This document shows, in pieces, positions 51,608 through 62,940 of a stretch of 64,000 bases of DNA; within the stretch, counting starts at the first letter, position 1, and the number at the start of each line of letters is the position of its first letter. A program made the translations under genes and the position numbers. A model generated the notes under the pieces. That model saw only the letters and a list, made by a program, of their open reading frames with translations. It searched no databases and was not told where the DNA came from. The stretch spans positions 186,001 to 250,000 of the forward strand of contig CM061246.1 of assembly GCA_022605425.2 (NCBI GenBank). Reading direction: 5' to 3'. This stretch comes from Hamiltosporidium tvaerminnensis (taxonomy: Eukaryota; Microsporidia; Dubosqiidae).

Positions 51608-52214
51608 TTTTAAATAAGGCTAAATTTATCTAAAAATATTCATGAAAATTAATGAGAAATAATTTTCAATAGAATTTTAATAGGAAGAAAAACTCATGAA
51701 ACCAAAAAAACAATCCTCATATGAGTTTATATAACAGAATGCAAATTTATTACAGAATTTTAAATAAATTGTGTGTTTATTTTTATTTTAAATAGTTAAT
51801 TAATTAATTTTAAAATATTTTTAAATTTAGAAAAATAAAGGCGTGTTTTAAAATAGAAAAAATAAACATATTGTTTGTAAGTTTAGATACCATGTTTTTT
51901 TTATATTTTTATTGAATAGCAATATATTAATTTTTATTTTTGTTTTATAAATATCAGATTTATTTTTAGAAAACAAGAAAATGATACTCAAACAAGTTTA
52001 TTGCGAAAACAAAAAATAAATGCTAAAAGGTTTTTCTAATTATATTTTTTTGGTTATTCTACCTTTTTTTCCCGTTTTAGAACCATTTAATTTTTTATAT
52101 TTGACTATTTTTCTATAGTTTTGAGCTAATCCTTTGATTTCGGTCATTTTATTTACATCTTGGAATCAATAATTTTTTTGCAATTCAAATCACTAATATT
52201 AAAAAAAGACATGA
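51608..52214. other. AT-rich spacer between divergent genes
   Basis: Nothing beyond upstream regions of the flanking, divergently transcribed genes. Confidence 0.4.
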
Positions 52215-52217
52215 GGG
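52215..52217 (+). promoter_or_regulatory. GGG start-proximal motif
   Basis: GAGGGTGAATTTTATATG: GGG ends 10 nt before the ATG at 52228. The GGG variant of the signal is also described in microsporidia. Confidence 0.45.
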
Positions 52218-52227
52218 TGAATTTTAT

Positions 52228-53085
52228 ATGGATTCACAGCAGGAAAAACGACAGTCACAAACTTCACATGATCATAGTACCAAAATAATAAAAAGAATTT
52301 CTAATATGAGTGAAACTACAAATGAAAATATGAATGAAAACTGCACTTGTAAAATAGAAAGTTTTTCATATAAAATTCAAGAAGCAGAAAATATATTTCA
52401 ACCAAAAAAAACTTCTACTTGTGCAAAAAATTATTTCAAGGAGAATATACACATACAGATGGTTTTTAGAATGAAATTGGCACAAACAAATCCAAATATT
52501 TTTTTAAAAGCACAAAATGTTGCACATGAGGCTCACAAACCAATTACGATGTATGATTTTTCCATAATTTATCTTAATTTTCTAATGGCAATAAATATTG
52601 GTCCCGAAAGAAATAGTATCATTATTTTTGATTTAAATGTATTTTCAGCTGTATTTGATACAAATTACAGCGATAATTTAATTGATAAATTCATTAAAAA
52701 ACTTATTGATGATCCTATATTGTACAATAAAGTAGAAAGAAATATTTTTATTATCATTTTATTGATTGTATTAATTTATACAATCAGAAATAATTTTGAG
52801 AAATACACAGTTCTCTTAAAAAGAAAAATATATGATAATTCACATCTTTATGAATTTGTGCAATGTAATTTTTATTATTTTTATACCAAGGATATCACAA
52901 TAGATAAATTACTTCTAAGATGTGATCCATTACTGGATCTTCGTCAAGAATCAATTTTTCTTAATTTTTTTTATAAAAAATATTTTTTAAAAGATAAAAT
53001 TGATGAAAATTTATTATTACTTTTCCAAAAAAGAATATTAACTAAATTAAAAAAAATCGATGGAAACCATGTATTTACTTTTTAA
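52228..53085 (+). CDS. Hypothetical protein, N-terminal part of a split gene
   Basis: A 285-residue frame. Residues 1-50 are polar (Ser, Thr, Lys, Glu); from about residue 70 the protein is helical and hydrophobic, with IIILLIVLIYTIRNN as the most apolar segment. I do not recognise the family. The stop is a TAA at 53083-53085, but the same frame stays open for a further 277 codons downstream with similar composition, so the natural protein may be about 560 residues. The TAA could be a genuine end, a nonsense mutation or a base-calling error next to T5 and A7 homopolymers. Confidence 0.6.
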   Translation: MDSQQEKRQSQTSHDHSTKIIKRISNMSETTNENMNENCTCKIESFSYKIQEAENIFQPKKTSTCAKNYFKENIHIQMVFRMKLAQTNPNIFLKAQNVAHEAHKPITMYDFSIIYLNFLMAINIGPERNSIIIFDLNVFSAVFDTNYSDNLIDKFIKKLIDDPILYNKVERNIFIIILLIVLIYTIRNNFEKYTVLLKRKIYDNSHLYEFVQCNFYYFYTKDITIDKLLLRCDPLLDLRQESIFLNFFYKKYFLKDKIDENLLLLFQKRILTKLKKIDGNHVFTF

Positions 53086-53922
53086 AAAAATATATTTTTG
53101 TATGAAACCGTTATTTATGATATTTCTACAAAAGAAAATGTTTTGAAAGTGATTGTATCATTTTATTCAACAGTTTTAAACCTAAAAATCAAAGAAACAG
53201 TAGTTCAGTCCATTTTTAATATTCTAGAGATTGTTTTTACAATATTTTCAGTGGAAGATACATGTTTTCAAACTATTGGTAATGGAATTATTAACTTTCC
53301 ACTGACTAATAAAACAACTCTAAAATATACATATCTTTGGAAAATTAGAATGAGCTTGGATTTTGATGATCTTAAATGCCTAATTCAAGAATATAAAGAT
53401 AATTTCACTTATTTAATGTTATATTTTGATGAAATATTTGGAATATTTTCAATTATAGATTTAGTAGATATCTGTTTAGAGAATATATGTAAATGTATAG
53501 AATATATAGTTTATATGTTTGAAGATATAAAAATAGAATTTAATTTGAAGTACATAACTGAATATATAAAATATTTAACCATTCTTTTTGTTAAAATAAA
53601 TAAGAAAATGGAAGCTATGAAAATAACTGATTATCAAATACTTAAAAATTTAAATTTCAATACATGGAATAAAATTTCTAAAATAATTTTAATTTCACAC
53701 AAATTTATTTATAAACAAATTGAAGTTGAAAGTAAAAAGAAAAAAACGATAAATAGAAAATCAAATGTGTTTGATAAATATTTATTATCGCTTGTAAAGG
53801 CTATACGTGACAGTGAAAGTAAAATTATGATATTTACACAAGAAAACAATATTGAAGAAAATATAATACGAGTAAAATATCAATCTTTGATTGTAAATGA
53901 AATACCTGAGACGGAATTTTAA
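53086..53922 (+). CDS. Hypothetical protein, C-terminal part of the same frame
   Basis: Continues in the same frame as the preceding gene after one TAA. There is no ATG near its head (the first in-frame ATG is about 85 codons in), no CCC/GGG signal, and the amino acid composition (Ile, Asn, Lys, Glu; helical) is like that of the upstream part. These facts favour a single interrupted gene over two genes. No domain recognised; the end is a Lys-rich segment (KKKKTINRK) and an amphipathic tail. Confidence 0.5.
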   Translation, partial: KNIFLYETVIYDISTKENVLKVIVSFYSTVLNLKIKETVVQSIFNILEIVFTIFSVEDTCFQTIGNGIINFPLTNKTTLKYTYLWKIRMSLDFDDLKCLIQEYKDNFTYLMLYFDEIFGIFSIIDLVDICLENICKCIEYIVYMFEDIKIEFNLKYITEYIKYLTILFVKINKKMEAMKITDYQILKNLNFNTWNKISKIILISHKFIYKQIEVESKKKKTINRKSNVFDKYLLSLVKAIRDSESKIMIFTQENNIEENIIRVKYQSLIVNEIPETEF

Positions 53923-55726
53923 AAGAAACATTATTTTTATAAATAACTTTGTACTTTTATTTGTCATTTGTTTTAAGTATGAAGTATTGGTTTAGCAATT
54001 TTCGCGATTTTTATTTTGGTTTTATTGATTTTTCTTAACATTTTTTGAAATATGTAAAAAAATAAATATAAATTAAAAATATTTTTTTTTGAATTTTTAT
54101 TGTAATTTTTATATGAAATTTCGATTTCGGTAAAGAATTTATAATTTTTTTAATACTTTTATATAAAAAAACATTTGTAATTTTAATAGCTTCAGATAAT
54201 TATTTTATGAATTTTATAATTGGATTCGTCTAGATTTTAAACTTTTAATATATAAAAATATACTTTGATTTATTCCAATAGTTCATCAAATAAAATTTAT
54301 CAAATGAATTTTTTTTAAGCTACATTATATCAAAATCATTAGTTTGTTTTAAAAAATCATTGGTTTGTTCTAAAAAATTTAACTTAAATCTTTCATACTT
54401 TAAAAATATGTTTGAATTAGATTATTTAAAGTTTTAATTTGCAAAACTATATAAAATAATTTTTAATTGATTTATGAACTAATATATATGTAAGATATTG
54501 TAAGTTTAAACTGATTTATTGTATTTAACTCAATATCTGACACTTTAATGTCATTAATGTAAGAATTTTTTTTAGATTATAAAAATATTTTTAGACTTGG
54601 TTTTTTTTATTTGTCAGGTTCAGTTCTCAGATAATATAGATTTCCAATTTTAGTTTTTATATTTTTATTTGCAACAGAAATTCCATTTAATTTTGAATTC
54701 GAATTTATGATTTATATTTTACAGACTTAATCTATCTAATCATTTTTTCCGACATTTGGATTATATAATATTATAAATAAGTATACAACTATATATGATA
54801 AACTAAGAGTCATAAGTTATCTCCGAGCTGTATAAATATACAAAGAAAAGAGCAAAAGACCAGAAAATCTAGATAAAAGATCCGAAATGAATAAACAGTG
54901 GATGAATTAAGTATTTTTTGTGGTTTCTTAATAAAATCTATTTATCGAATATAGAAAAATGAAGATATTAAAAAATATAAACTATGAAAGATAAATTTGA
55001 CTTTAATATTAATAAATGTAAATCAGCGAAAACTTTTGAAGTATAAAAGAGTACATTTTCCTCAAAAAAATCGATACATAATAAATTCAGTAGATTTTTA
55101 TTATCTTATATTGAATCAAAGAAAATTTCTTCATGAAATTTGATTAAAAAAATATTTTTAAAAAATGTACGCATTAAATTATATGATATAGATTTTCTTT
55201 CAAATTATGGATTTATAACATTTTCTTAAGTTTTAATTTTAAAATTCATAATTTGTTGTCAAGCAATTAAAAATTTAAAATTTTTTTATAAATATCTTTT
55301 CATTCTAATGTTGAAGTTAAATAATAAATCATCCAATATAATTGTTTCAAATAAAAATATTTAAATTCTTCTTTTTTAAATTATTTCAAGATGGTATTTT
55401 ATATTCATAGAGTTGTATTTAAATATCCTACTTAGAATCTTTTTACGTATAATTTAGAAATAAAATATTTTAAAAAAAATATAAAAAAAATTCCTTAAAG
55501 TAATTAATTTAAAATTTTATCAAAAAAAAATATTTTTGTATTAGATTATAAGTTTTTTTTCATATTTGAACCAAAATGAAGATCAAAATACTTGCTTTTC
55601 GTGATATATAAAGAGAAATATTTTTGTTTATAAAAATAATTTTATTAAAAAATTTAAAATAACGATTTTCTTAAAAAATTTAATTTATTAAAAAAAGTAT
55701 AAATACGCTTGTATTTTTTTAAAAAA
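53923..55726. other. 1.8-kb AT-rich spacer
   Basis: Nothing recognised. A minus-strand 60-codon frame overlapping the 3' end of the previous gene is only its shadow. Confidence 0.4.
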
Positions 55727-55972
55727 ATGTATCTAAAAAATGTTTTCTTTTATATTTGCTTTTTAACATTTCTTAGCTTACAATTTGATGCATGTTTGAA
55801 ACTAAAGAAAGATGTAATCTATAATGATATATTTGAACCAGATTATGAATTTAAAGAATGTAATACGATTATTCTTGTTTATAAAAATGTTTATAAGTTA
55901 AATGTATTCGTAAATATTTCTAAAGAAAAAGAAAAATACGCAGAAGATTGTATATTATATGAAAAATTTTAA
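55727..55972 (+). CDS. Small putative secreted protein
   Basis: I take the ATG at 55727 (81 residues); six codons further upstream only a TTG is available. The N-terminus MYLKNVFFYICFLTFLSLQF is a good signal peptide, with likely cleavage near DAC at residues 21-23. The mature part is about 58 residues with two further Cys (ECNT and EDCIL) that could form a disulphide. Small secreted proteins are typical candidates for host-facing proteins in microsporidia, but no family is recognised and no CCC/GGG signal is present, so a chance ORF is possible. Confidence 0.4.
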   Translation: MYLKNVFFYICFLTFLSLQFDACLKLKKDVIYNDIFEPDYEFKECNTIILVYKNVYKLNVFVNISKEKEKYAEDCILYEKF

Positions 55973-56869
55973 AATACTAAGAAAAACTTGCTTAAACTAC
56001 TCGAAGTTATTTAAAAATCAAAGACACACTAAAAATTAAAATTGCCGTGTAAGAATAGATTCATTTGAATGAAACTAGATTCATAAATTGAAGATTTAAA
56101 ATACTATTAATTATTTTATATCTAATTCTAATTTTATTAGAGTATTTATAGGAAATTTACAAATGTTTCTTTAGTTATAATAATCGGCGGCTGTTGTGTG
56201 AGTAGAAGATAAAATCAATCAAAAATACTATCTAAAGAGAAAAAATTGAACTTCCATTAGTAATTAGGTTAACAAGCAATGTCTCTTTTTTTAACTTTTT
56301 CATAACGAGCAATTAGGTATATAAAAAAGTGAAGAAATTAAATTATATCGACTTAATTTTTAATAATGAAGCTTTTTATGAACAATTAGTATCAAATATT
56401 TAAAATAAACACAAAGTACGGGTTATTTTATTGTTTTTTAGGTCAACTATATCTTTTTATTCTATACCAGTCAAAGTATTGCCTATATGTGATTAATAAT
56501 CCTTATTTTTTGGTTTTTCTTGATTTTTATATTTGACTCTTTTCGTATATTTTGGATTCTGAACTCTTATCAATAACTAAAGGTTCTATAATTCAGCTAA
56601 TTGTTTTCTAAAATACAAATAGTCTTTGACATATATACTCAATGAGGTAGGTTTTATTTCTATATTTTTTCTTTTTGTGTCAAATCGCAGTTTATCATTT
56701 CTAATTTTTATAAATATTTTTAATCCTTATAAATGCCTCATCAACTCAATGAATATGCATTAGAATTTTTGAGTAGTATTGTATATATATGGCTTATATT
56801 ATTACCGATATATTTAGATTTTTATTATACATGTAAAGTATAAGTTAGAATCTCATTAATCATTTTAAT
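55973..56869. other. AT-rich spacer
   Basis: Nothing recognised. Confidence 0.4.
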
Positions 56870-57110
56870 TATAGGAATTATCTCAACAATACACTTATAA
56901 ATAAGGCCAAAAACATCGTCTTATTTGTCGTAATTCCCTGGATTCAAATTTTTTTTATTTTAAGCAAGTCAATGACGTAATTCTGAATTTAATATGCCTT
57001 GCTACTGTTATTTTTTAATCAAAAAAATATATCTAGTCTAATATTTCAAATAAAAATACAAATTTTATTTTGTTGTCCTCTTCCATGTCCGCATACTCAT
57101 TTGCAAGGAT
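56870..57110 (-). mobile_element. Family I LINE relic
   Basis: GGAATTATCTCAACAATACA plus CTTATAAATAAGGCC at 56875-56910 matches copy A almost exactly; weaker matches continue to CCGCATACTCATTTGCAAGG at 57090. Decayed. Confidence 0.65.
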
Positions 57111-57154
57111 ATATTTTAAAAGATTTATTCTCAAAATATCACATCAATTTAAAA

Positions 57155-57815
57155 CAGTGGAAAGTGTTATATTTTTCATGGCTTTAACGCAGTTCTAAGT
57201 CTAAGATAAATAACTCTCCATTGGTACTCCTCGAATACATACATCCCAAAGCCTTTAATCTAACAGGTATGTGAAATCCAATTAATGAGCAAGCAGATGC
57301 CTGGAGTTTGTCAATTTCCGTTGCATAGAGTGTGATCATAGATCAAACCCACCCTGGGCTTCCTCAAGACTATGCAGCATTTCCACTTAATCTACACTTT
57401 CCGAACCTCATAACCCACCAGAAGATATATTTCCGCGATTTAAATATGGGCTACCTAGACAGCGTAATGACGTACCAACATATATAATCTGCTAATTCTC
57501 TCTCTTGGTTTTAAATTGTTTTATTTTTGTATCTCCGAAGCGCTAAGTCCTCTAACTCGTGGTGTAAGGCTAGATTTCCATGCTTTTAAATAGCAATTAC
57601 GTACAATTTAAGTTGCGGTCTGCATTTTGATTACATAAAAAACTACAAAATAGATTTTTAGAAAGGGTTTAGTCGTTTCATGAGCCGCTCCCTCCTCTTC
57701 CTCATATAACCTCTCTTGGGGCAGCTGAAATGGGTGTGGCTTTATTCCCACCAAAAATCCAAACAATGATTTTATATATCAATCTCGCATACTCATTGCC
57801 AAGAATTTTTTTCCG
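57155..57815 (-). repeat. Family II dispersed repeat, near full-length
   Basis: Reverse-oriented copy of the 50.2- and 62.2-kb repeats. On the plus strand: AACGCAGTTCTAAGTCTAAG, ACATCCCAAAGCCTTTAATC, AAGACTATGCAGCATTTCC, AGAAGATATATTTCCGCG, AGCGCTAAGTCCTCTAACTC and ACATAAAAAACTACAAAAT, each the reverse complement of a block in the others. Confidence 0.82.
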
Positions 57816-57865
57816 TAGTTATCTTCCCTTTAATATACATTAAAAGTAAAATTATAATATTAATT

Positions 57866-58215
57866 TGATAAATTTCTTGGTTAAAATGTTTTTCGAGATT
57901 TTATACAATTTCTTCTACCTCTTGTACTACCATATTTTCATCTTATAAATCCGACTCTTCATTTATGTTCATTTTCGGTTCCTCTAGTGTGGTTCCTTCA
58001 TCCAAAATAAGGGGTGAATAGTTATTTTTTTTAAAAATGTTTGACATCATATTCTCGTTACTTGCTTATTTCAAAAAGAGATATTGTTCCTCGGGCATCT
58101 TGCCTCTGGTAATAACACACTTTGAAGCTTTTATCGGCTTTCTTCGCCATTTGGTCGCGGATCAAATCCTCTTTGTCAATCAAAGGAGTTCATTTCAACC
58201 ATCCTCGTATTTAAA
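57866..58215 (-). mobile_element. Family I LINE relic, 3' end
   Basis: AATTTCTTGGTTAAAATGTT, AATCCGACTCTTCATTTATG, GGTTCCTCTAGTGTGGTTCC, and a diverged GATCAAATCCTCTTTGTCAA block correspond to the 3' part of copies A and C. It lies within 150 bp of the SPB1 start. Confidence 0.75.
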
Positions 58216-58351
58216 TTATAAAATTAATATTTCTTTAAAACATTAAAAAATACACCATTTTTTCGTTGAATAATTAAAATAACAGACTTTAGAATTTAAA
58301 GTAATTCATATTTGAATTTATAATTTTATAAAACATCTTTCCATAAACCAA

Positions 58352-58355
58352 CCCC
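58352..58355 (+). promoter_or_regulatory. CCCC start-proximal motif of SPB1
   Basis: CAACCCCATCATG: the C run ends 3 nt before the ATG at 58359. Confidence 0.65.
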
Positions 58356-58358
58356 ATC

Positions 58359-60365
58359 ATGAAGAAAAAAATTGGAAAAAATAGAAAAGACAAGTACTAC
58401 AGCATGGCAAAAGAAGATGGTTATAGATCAAGAGCTGCCTATAAATTAATACAGTTGAACGCAAAATATAATTTTCTTTCTGATGCAAATATTTTAGTAG
58501 ACTTATGTGCTGCACCGGGTGGATGGTTACAAGTGGCTAGTAAGTATATGCCAGTAACTAGAAAAATAATAGGCATAGATTTGGATCCTATAAAACCTTT
58601 AAATGATGTTGAAACGCTTATTTGTGATATAACACACGATAAATGTAAAAAGGAATTGAAAAGAATTTTAGACAACAACAAAGTTGATGTTTTTTTGCAT
58701 GACGGTGCACCAAACATGGGTGCTTGTTGGAACAAAGATTCTTTTGTCCAGAACGTATTGGTTCTAAATGCTTTAAAACTTTCTGCCTCTTTTTTAAAGA
58801 AAGGTGGGATTTTCATAAGCAAAGTTTTTCGTTCTAAGGATTATTCTTCTTTATTGTGGGTTTTTAATCAATTTTTTACGAATGTGTCTGCTACAAAGCC
58901 ACTCAGTTCTAGAAATGAAAGCGCAGAAATTTTTGTTATCTGCAAAGGTTTTATAATGCCGGATAAAATAGATTCGGATTTTTTTAAACCAGAAAAGGTT
59001 TTCAGTGATTCAGATAACAATTTGAAGACAAAAGATATTTTAAAAAATAGAGAAAAGGGTAAAGTAGGGGAATATAATGATTTTAAGTTTTATAAAATTG
59101 GACTTTTGTCTAATTGTCTTGTTTCTAAGAATTTGTTGCTTGATTTCTTAACTTTTAGTAAAATTGTTGTTGATTTTGATATTAAAAATGGAAAAGAAGT
59201 TTTTGATAAAATTTTTGACAAGGAATGCCTGTTTCTCTGTGAAGATTTAAAAGTGATAAGTGAAAGAGAAATTAAAATTTTAATAAAAAAAATAGTTAAA
59301 ATTAAAAATTTAATCGAAAAAAAAGAAATTGAAATTGAAATTCATTCTTCAAATAGAAAAGTAGAAACTGAAATCGATAATACCAAAGAATGTGTTTCAG
59401 ACACTGTAAGTGAATATTCCGAAGAATTTAGTGATGAAGAAAAATATTCATCTGAGTTCACCAATTCCGAGGATTACGAATCCTGTTCCGAGGAATTCAA
59501 TGAAAATGATATTGTTGAAGAAAATGATACAAAGATTAAAGAAATTGAGAGAAAAATTGTGAAAAAAAGTAAAGAAACCCGTAAAATGGAAACATCTAGA
59601 CAAATACGTAATATCAAGTCTTTAAAACAACCGTTAGATAATTTTTATTTGGATCCTTTGTTTAGCAAAAGAAATAAAACTTCTGAAATTAAGTCCTTGC
59701 CCGAAAATGAGATATATAATGAAAGTAAGTCAGAACAAATAAATTCTAAACAAGAATCTGGCTTTTCTAATATAAAACCAGAGATATCGCAAACTTCTAA
59801 ATTAGAAAATAATATTCCTGTATCTGAAAATATTAAAAAAGATTTGGACGATGAAATATCCGAAAGTTATAGTTGTTCTGATAGTCTTGAAATTAATGAA
59901 GGTGAACTTCGTTCAATAATTAACTTAAAAGAAAATAAAAAAGATTTTGCATTATCAAGTGTCAACCGATACGTACACGATGACCACAAGAATTTACCAT
60001 CTTTTTATAAAAAAGAAATGGAAGAATTAAATCGTATCAGAGATGAAGAAATAAATTATGAAAAATTTAATTTTTTAGAAAGAAAAAATATTGAAGCATT
60101 GGATAGAAGAAAACGAAGGGCACTTAAGAGATCAGAAAAAGTATTAAAAAATATAGATTTTGATAGTGACGAAGACAGGGAGCAGTTAATTAAGAAAATA
60201 TTTAAAAGTTCTTATAAAAAAACGAAATCCAAACCTAAAGTTATCTTTCCAAGAGGAAAAAATATTAATATACCTAATTGTAAAGGTAAAGTAAAATTGT
60301 TGGATCGACGTATGAAGAAAGATAAAAGAAATAATTTAAAAAAACTTAAAAAAAAGGTAAAATAA
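58359..60365 (+). CDS. SPB1: Spb1-type rRNA 2'-O-methyltransferase, 60S assembly factor
   Basis: FtsJ-family nucleolar enzyme that methylates the A-loop of pre-25S rRNA and drives 60S maturation. Of 668 residues: GKNRKDKYYSMAKEDGYRSR at 6-25, the SAM-binding loop DLCAAPGGWLQVASK at 48-62, DLDP at 74-77, and LHDGAPNMG at 113-121. The catalytic tetrad K29-D115-K155-E190 is complete. FRSKDY and SATKPLSSRNESAE are diagnostic for Spb1 over Trm7 or Mrm2. The loop reads APGG where most Spb1 proteins have APGS. A long acidic, Ser/Glu-rich linker (about 350-540) leads to the Spb1 C-terminal domain from about 545 (LERKNIEALDRRKRRALKRS ... LLDRRMKKDKRN), ending in a Lys-rich tail. A dead LINE follows about 100 bp after the stop. 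Confidence 0.96.
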   Translation: MKKKIGKNRKDKYYSMAKEDGYRSRAAYKLIQLNAKYNFLSDANILVDLCAAPGGWLQVASKYMPVTRKIIGIDLDPIKPLNDVETLICDITHDKCKKELKRILDNNKVDVFLHDGAPNMGACWNKDSFVQNVLVLNALKLSASFLKKGGIFISKVFRSKDYSSLLWVFNQFFTNVSATKPLSSRNESAEIFVICKGFIMPDKIDSDFFKPEKVFSDSDNNLKTKDILKNREKGKVGEYNDFKFYKIGLLSNCLVSKNLLLDFLTFSKIVVDFDIKNGKEVFDKIFDKECLFLCEDLKVISEREIKILIKKIVKIKNLIEKKEIEIEIHSSNRKVETEIDNTKECVSDTVSEYSEEFSDEEKYSSEFTNSEDYESCSEEFNENDIVEENDTKIKEIERKIVKKSKETRKMETSRQIRNIKSLKQPLDNFYLDPLFSKRNKTSEIKSLPENEIYNESKSEQINSKQESGFSNIKPEISQTSKLENNIPVSENIKKDLDDEISESYSCSDSLEINEGELRSIINLKENKKDFALSSVNRYVHDDHKNLPSFYKKEMEELNRIRDEEINYEKFNFLERKNIEALDRRKRRALKRSEKVLKNIDFDSDEDREQLIKKIFKSSYKKTKSKPKVIFPRGKNINIPNCKGKVKLLDRRMKKDKRNNLKKLKKKVK

Positions 60366-60464
60366 TTTTCAGTAAATCTATTTTCTATTTGTTTCTTGAT
60401 TTATTTTACTATTAAATTTTTTATTTAGATACTTTTTTTTTCTTTAATTGAATTTATTTCTTTA

Positions 60465-62195
60465 GATTGGACAAATATTGGAAGAGATGACAGAAGAGGT
60501 GAAGAAGTTTATGAGCAATATAGGATTGGAAATAAACAAAGAGAAGTCAGCCACCAATGATTCATGTTGGGAAGATAATGCTACTCTTCTAGGATATATA
60601 GGTGTTTATAAATACTTTAAAATAATTAAAAAAACAGACTAATCCCAAGAAGTAAGTCGTTTGAGGAAGTACAGACTAAATTTAAAGCAAGGGTAGAAAA
60701 ATTTTTTAGCACGATATTAACTACAAGGAATCTATTTTCTCCAATTAGTAAGTGCGATATCGTTGATCAAATACAACATAGTTCTACTTCTAATGGAATC
60801 GGCTTGACGTATCTAAGTTAGATGATGCAATGCGTTCGGTGTTACTAAAGAACAAAATACATCTACGCTCAGAAAAGTAAAGAACCATTATACCTTCCAG
60901 GTAAGTACCTCGGAAGAGGTTTACGTAGAGTCGAGTTTAAAAGCGAACAAATGCTTTTGAGACTCCTGGATTCTCTGGAGAAATCCAAAGATACATCGAC
61001 GAAAAGAGCAGCAACCTAGAGGTTAAGAACAATAATAAAACTCACTTTTCACCAATAAAAAAACTTTTAAAAATAATATAAAGGTTGGAAAGGGAAGTCA
61101 CAAAGAAAAAATCTACAGAAGCTCAACATCCTATTTTATACAACGAAATAGAAATTGAAAACTACATTGAAAGTTATATAATTCTATAAATAACGAGCTG
61201 GTAAGTGTAAATGACTCCTTTAGTGGGTTAAAGAAAGGAAATGGAAGACCATATGATAAAGCAATGTTCTGCTATAGACAAGATAGAAATCTATTATGGG
61301 GGGCATCAGGTATGTGTCAACACTGCAACCAGTCTATGAAAACAGTAAAAATCTTAAAAAAGAGGTGTGAAAAAATGTTAACATGACATTACTAGACGAC
61401 ACAATGCAGTGTTACGGTGTATACATTTACTTTTCTTGAATAAATATAAGTTTAAGTCCTCAAAACTAATTAGGAGTCACAGAGTTCAAGAAATTCTTGA
61501 TAATAAGGATACAGAGATAAGAGTGAATATCTGGAAAAAAACCGAAGTCAAAATTCGGAATATTAGGCCAGATATATTTATTTTAGATACCAAGTAGAAC
61601 AATGTAACACTCATTAAATTAGAAATCACTTCCTAATATTCTCTTCAAATAGGTTTACCGAGGTGCCAAGGAAGTATAGCACATTAGAAAATGTTTTTAG
61701 GTCTTATTTATAAGTATAGTGTTGAGATAATTTCTTTTATAATCACTTAGAACTGTATTGTTAATTAAATACCATAAGTAACGCCTTAAAGAACCGCAAA
61801 TACCTATGAATGTAGAGGCATATATACAATCCAACTTACTCTAGTAGACAGTCGAAAGAATTTATTTTGATCGACGAAGAGACTTGAGTCTAGGCTAAAT
61901 GCCGAAGAGGGCTGGGAGAGAGCTCCAAAGTGTGTTATTAGCAGAGCCGAGATGCATAAACAACCAACACCCCCTTTAAAGCAAGTAAACAACCAGGAAG
62001 ATGATGTTAAAACGGAAAATACAAAAAATATTTTACCGCTTATTTTAGATAGCATAACCACTGTGAGGAACCAATAACTAATACAAATAAAGAGTTGGAG
62101 TTGGAGGAAGAGATAGAAGTAGTTAAAATGGAGGAAGAAATAGAAGTCGTTAAAATGGTGGAAGAAATTATTTAAAAGAGAAAAAACATTTTAAC
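60465..62195 (+). mobile_element. Family I LINE relic, ~1.7 kb
   Basis: Starts within the RT C-terminal region (frame encoding GLEINKEKSATND at about 60520-60560) and runs through the linker, a knuckle that lost its His (CQHCNQSMKTVKILKKRC), the endonuclease (RPDIFILDTK ending in a stop near 61597) and the acidic tail to a modified 3' end (TTTTAACCTAAAATA). Riddled with stops and indels. The tail contains a 27-bp tandem duplication (62107-62160, GAAATAGAAGTMGTTAAAAT). Confidence 0.85.
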
Positions 62196-62224
62196 CTAAA
62201 ATAGTATGCTGAACATTTTTTTAG

Positions 62225-62940
62225 CCATTTTTTTATTTACTTCTTTTATCAAATCAAGGTTGAGGTTGGAAGCCACATAAAAAACAATCTGCTTGGCAAC
62301 GGTATGTGAAACTAATGTGAATTCATTTGTTTGGCTTTTTGATGCGAATAAAACCACACAAGATTTTCGGGGGTTCAATACGATATCTATGAGTAGGTCT
62401 AGTAAATAGCAAAACATTTCTAAAAATTTCTTTTGTAGTTTTTTATGCAACTAGATCGAATAACGCAGCCGGCTTTTTGGGTAATGGCCATGTAATCGCA
62501 TGGGAAACTACCATTTCTCACTCAGGTTAGAAGACTTAGCGTTTGTGTATTTAAAAAAATAACCCAGTTAAGCCGGGAAACCCAATATACAGCTTATTTA
62601 TTCCTGTTGGTATGACATTGCAGTGTCAAGATAGACTCATGTAAGCCTCTGAAATATATCTTTACTAGAAGGTATTTTTCTTAGAAAGTATAGAGTAAGT
62701 GAGGATGCTGGGTAGGCTCTAGGTGGTGGGTCAAGCCTAACATAAACTCCATGCATCAGACACTAAAGAACTGCGGACAACTGCCTCGGGCCTTAATTAG
62801 GTTCTAAACACCTATTTTAAATGAAAGTTTTCGAATTGTGGTATCTTAGCGTTACTGATGAAGGATTGGAGTAGCAGTTTTTTTGTTAAATCTAGAACTG
62901 CATTAATGACATGAAAACAAAAATAACTCTTGCTACTGTT
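62225..62940 (+). repeat. Family II dispersed repeat, near full-length
   Basis: Collinear with 50200-50905: TGCTTGGCAACGGTATGTGA, TTTGTAGTTTTTTATGCAAC, GGTTAGAAGACTTAGCG, AAGCCGGGAAACCCAA, GAAATATATCTTTACTAGAA, AGAAAGTATAGAGTAAGTG and CATTAATGACATG. It lies directly after the LINE relic. Confidence 0.83.
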
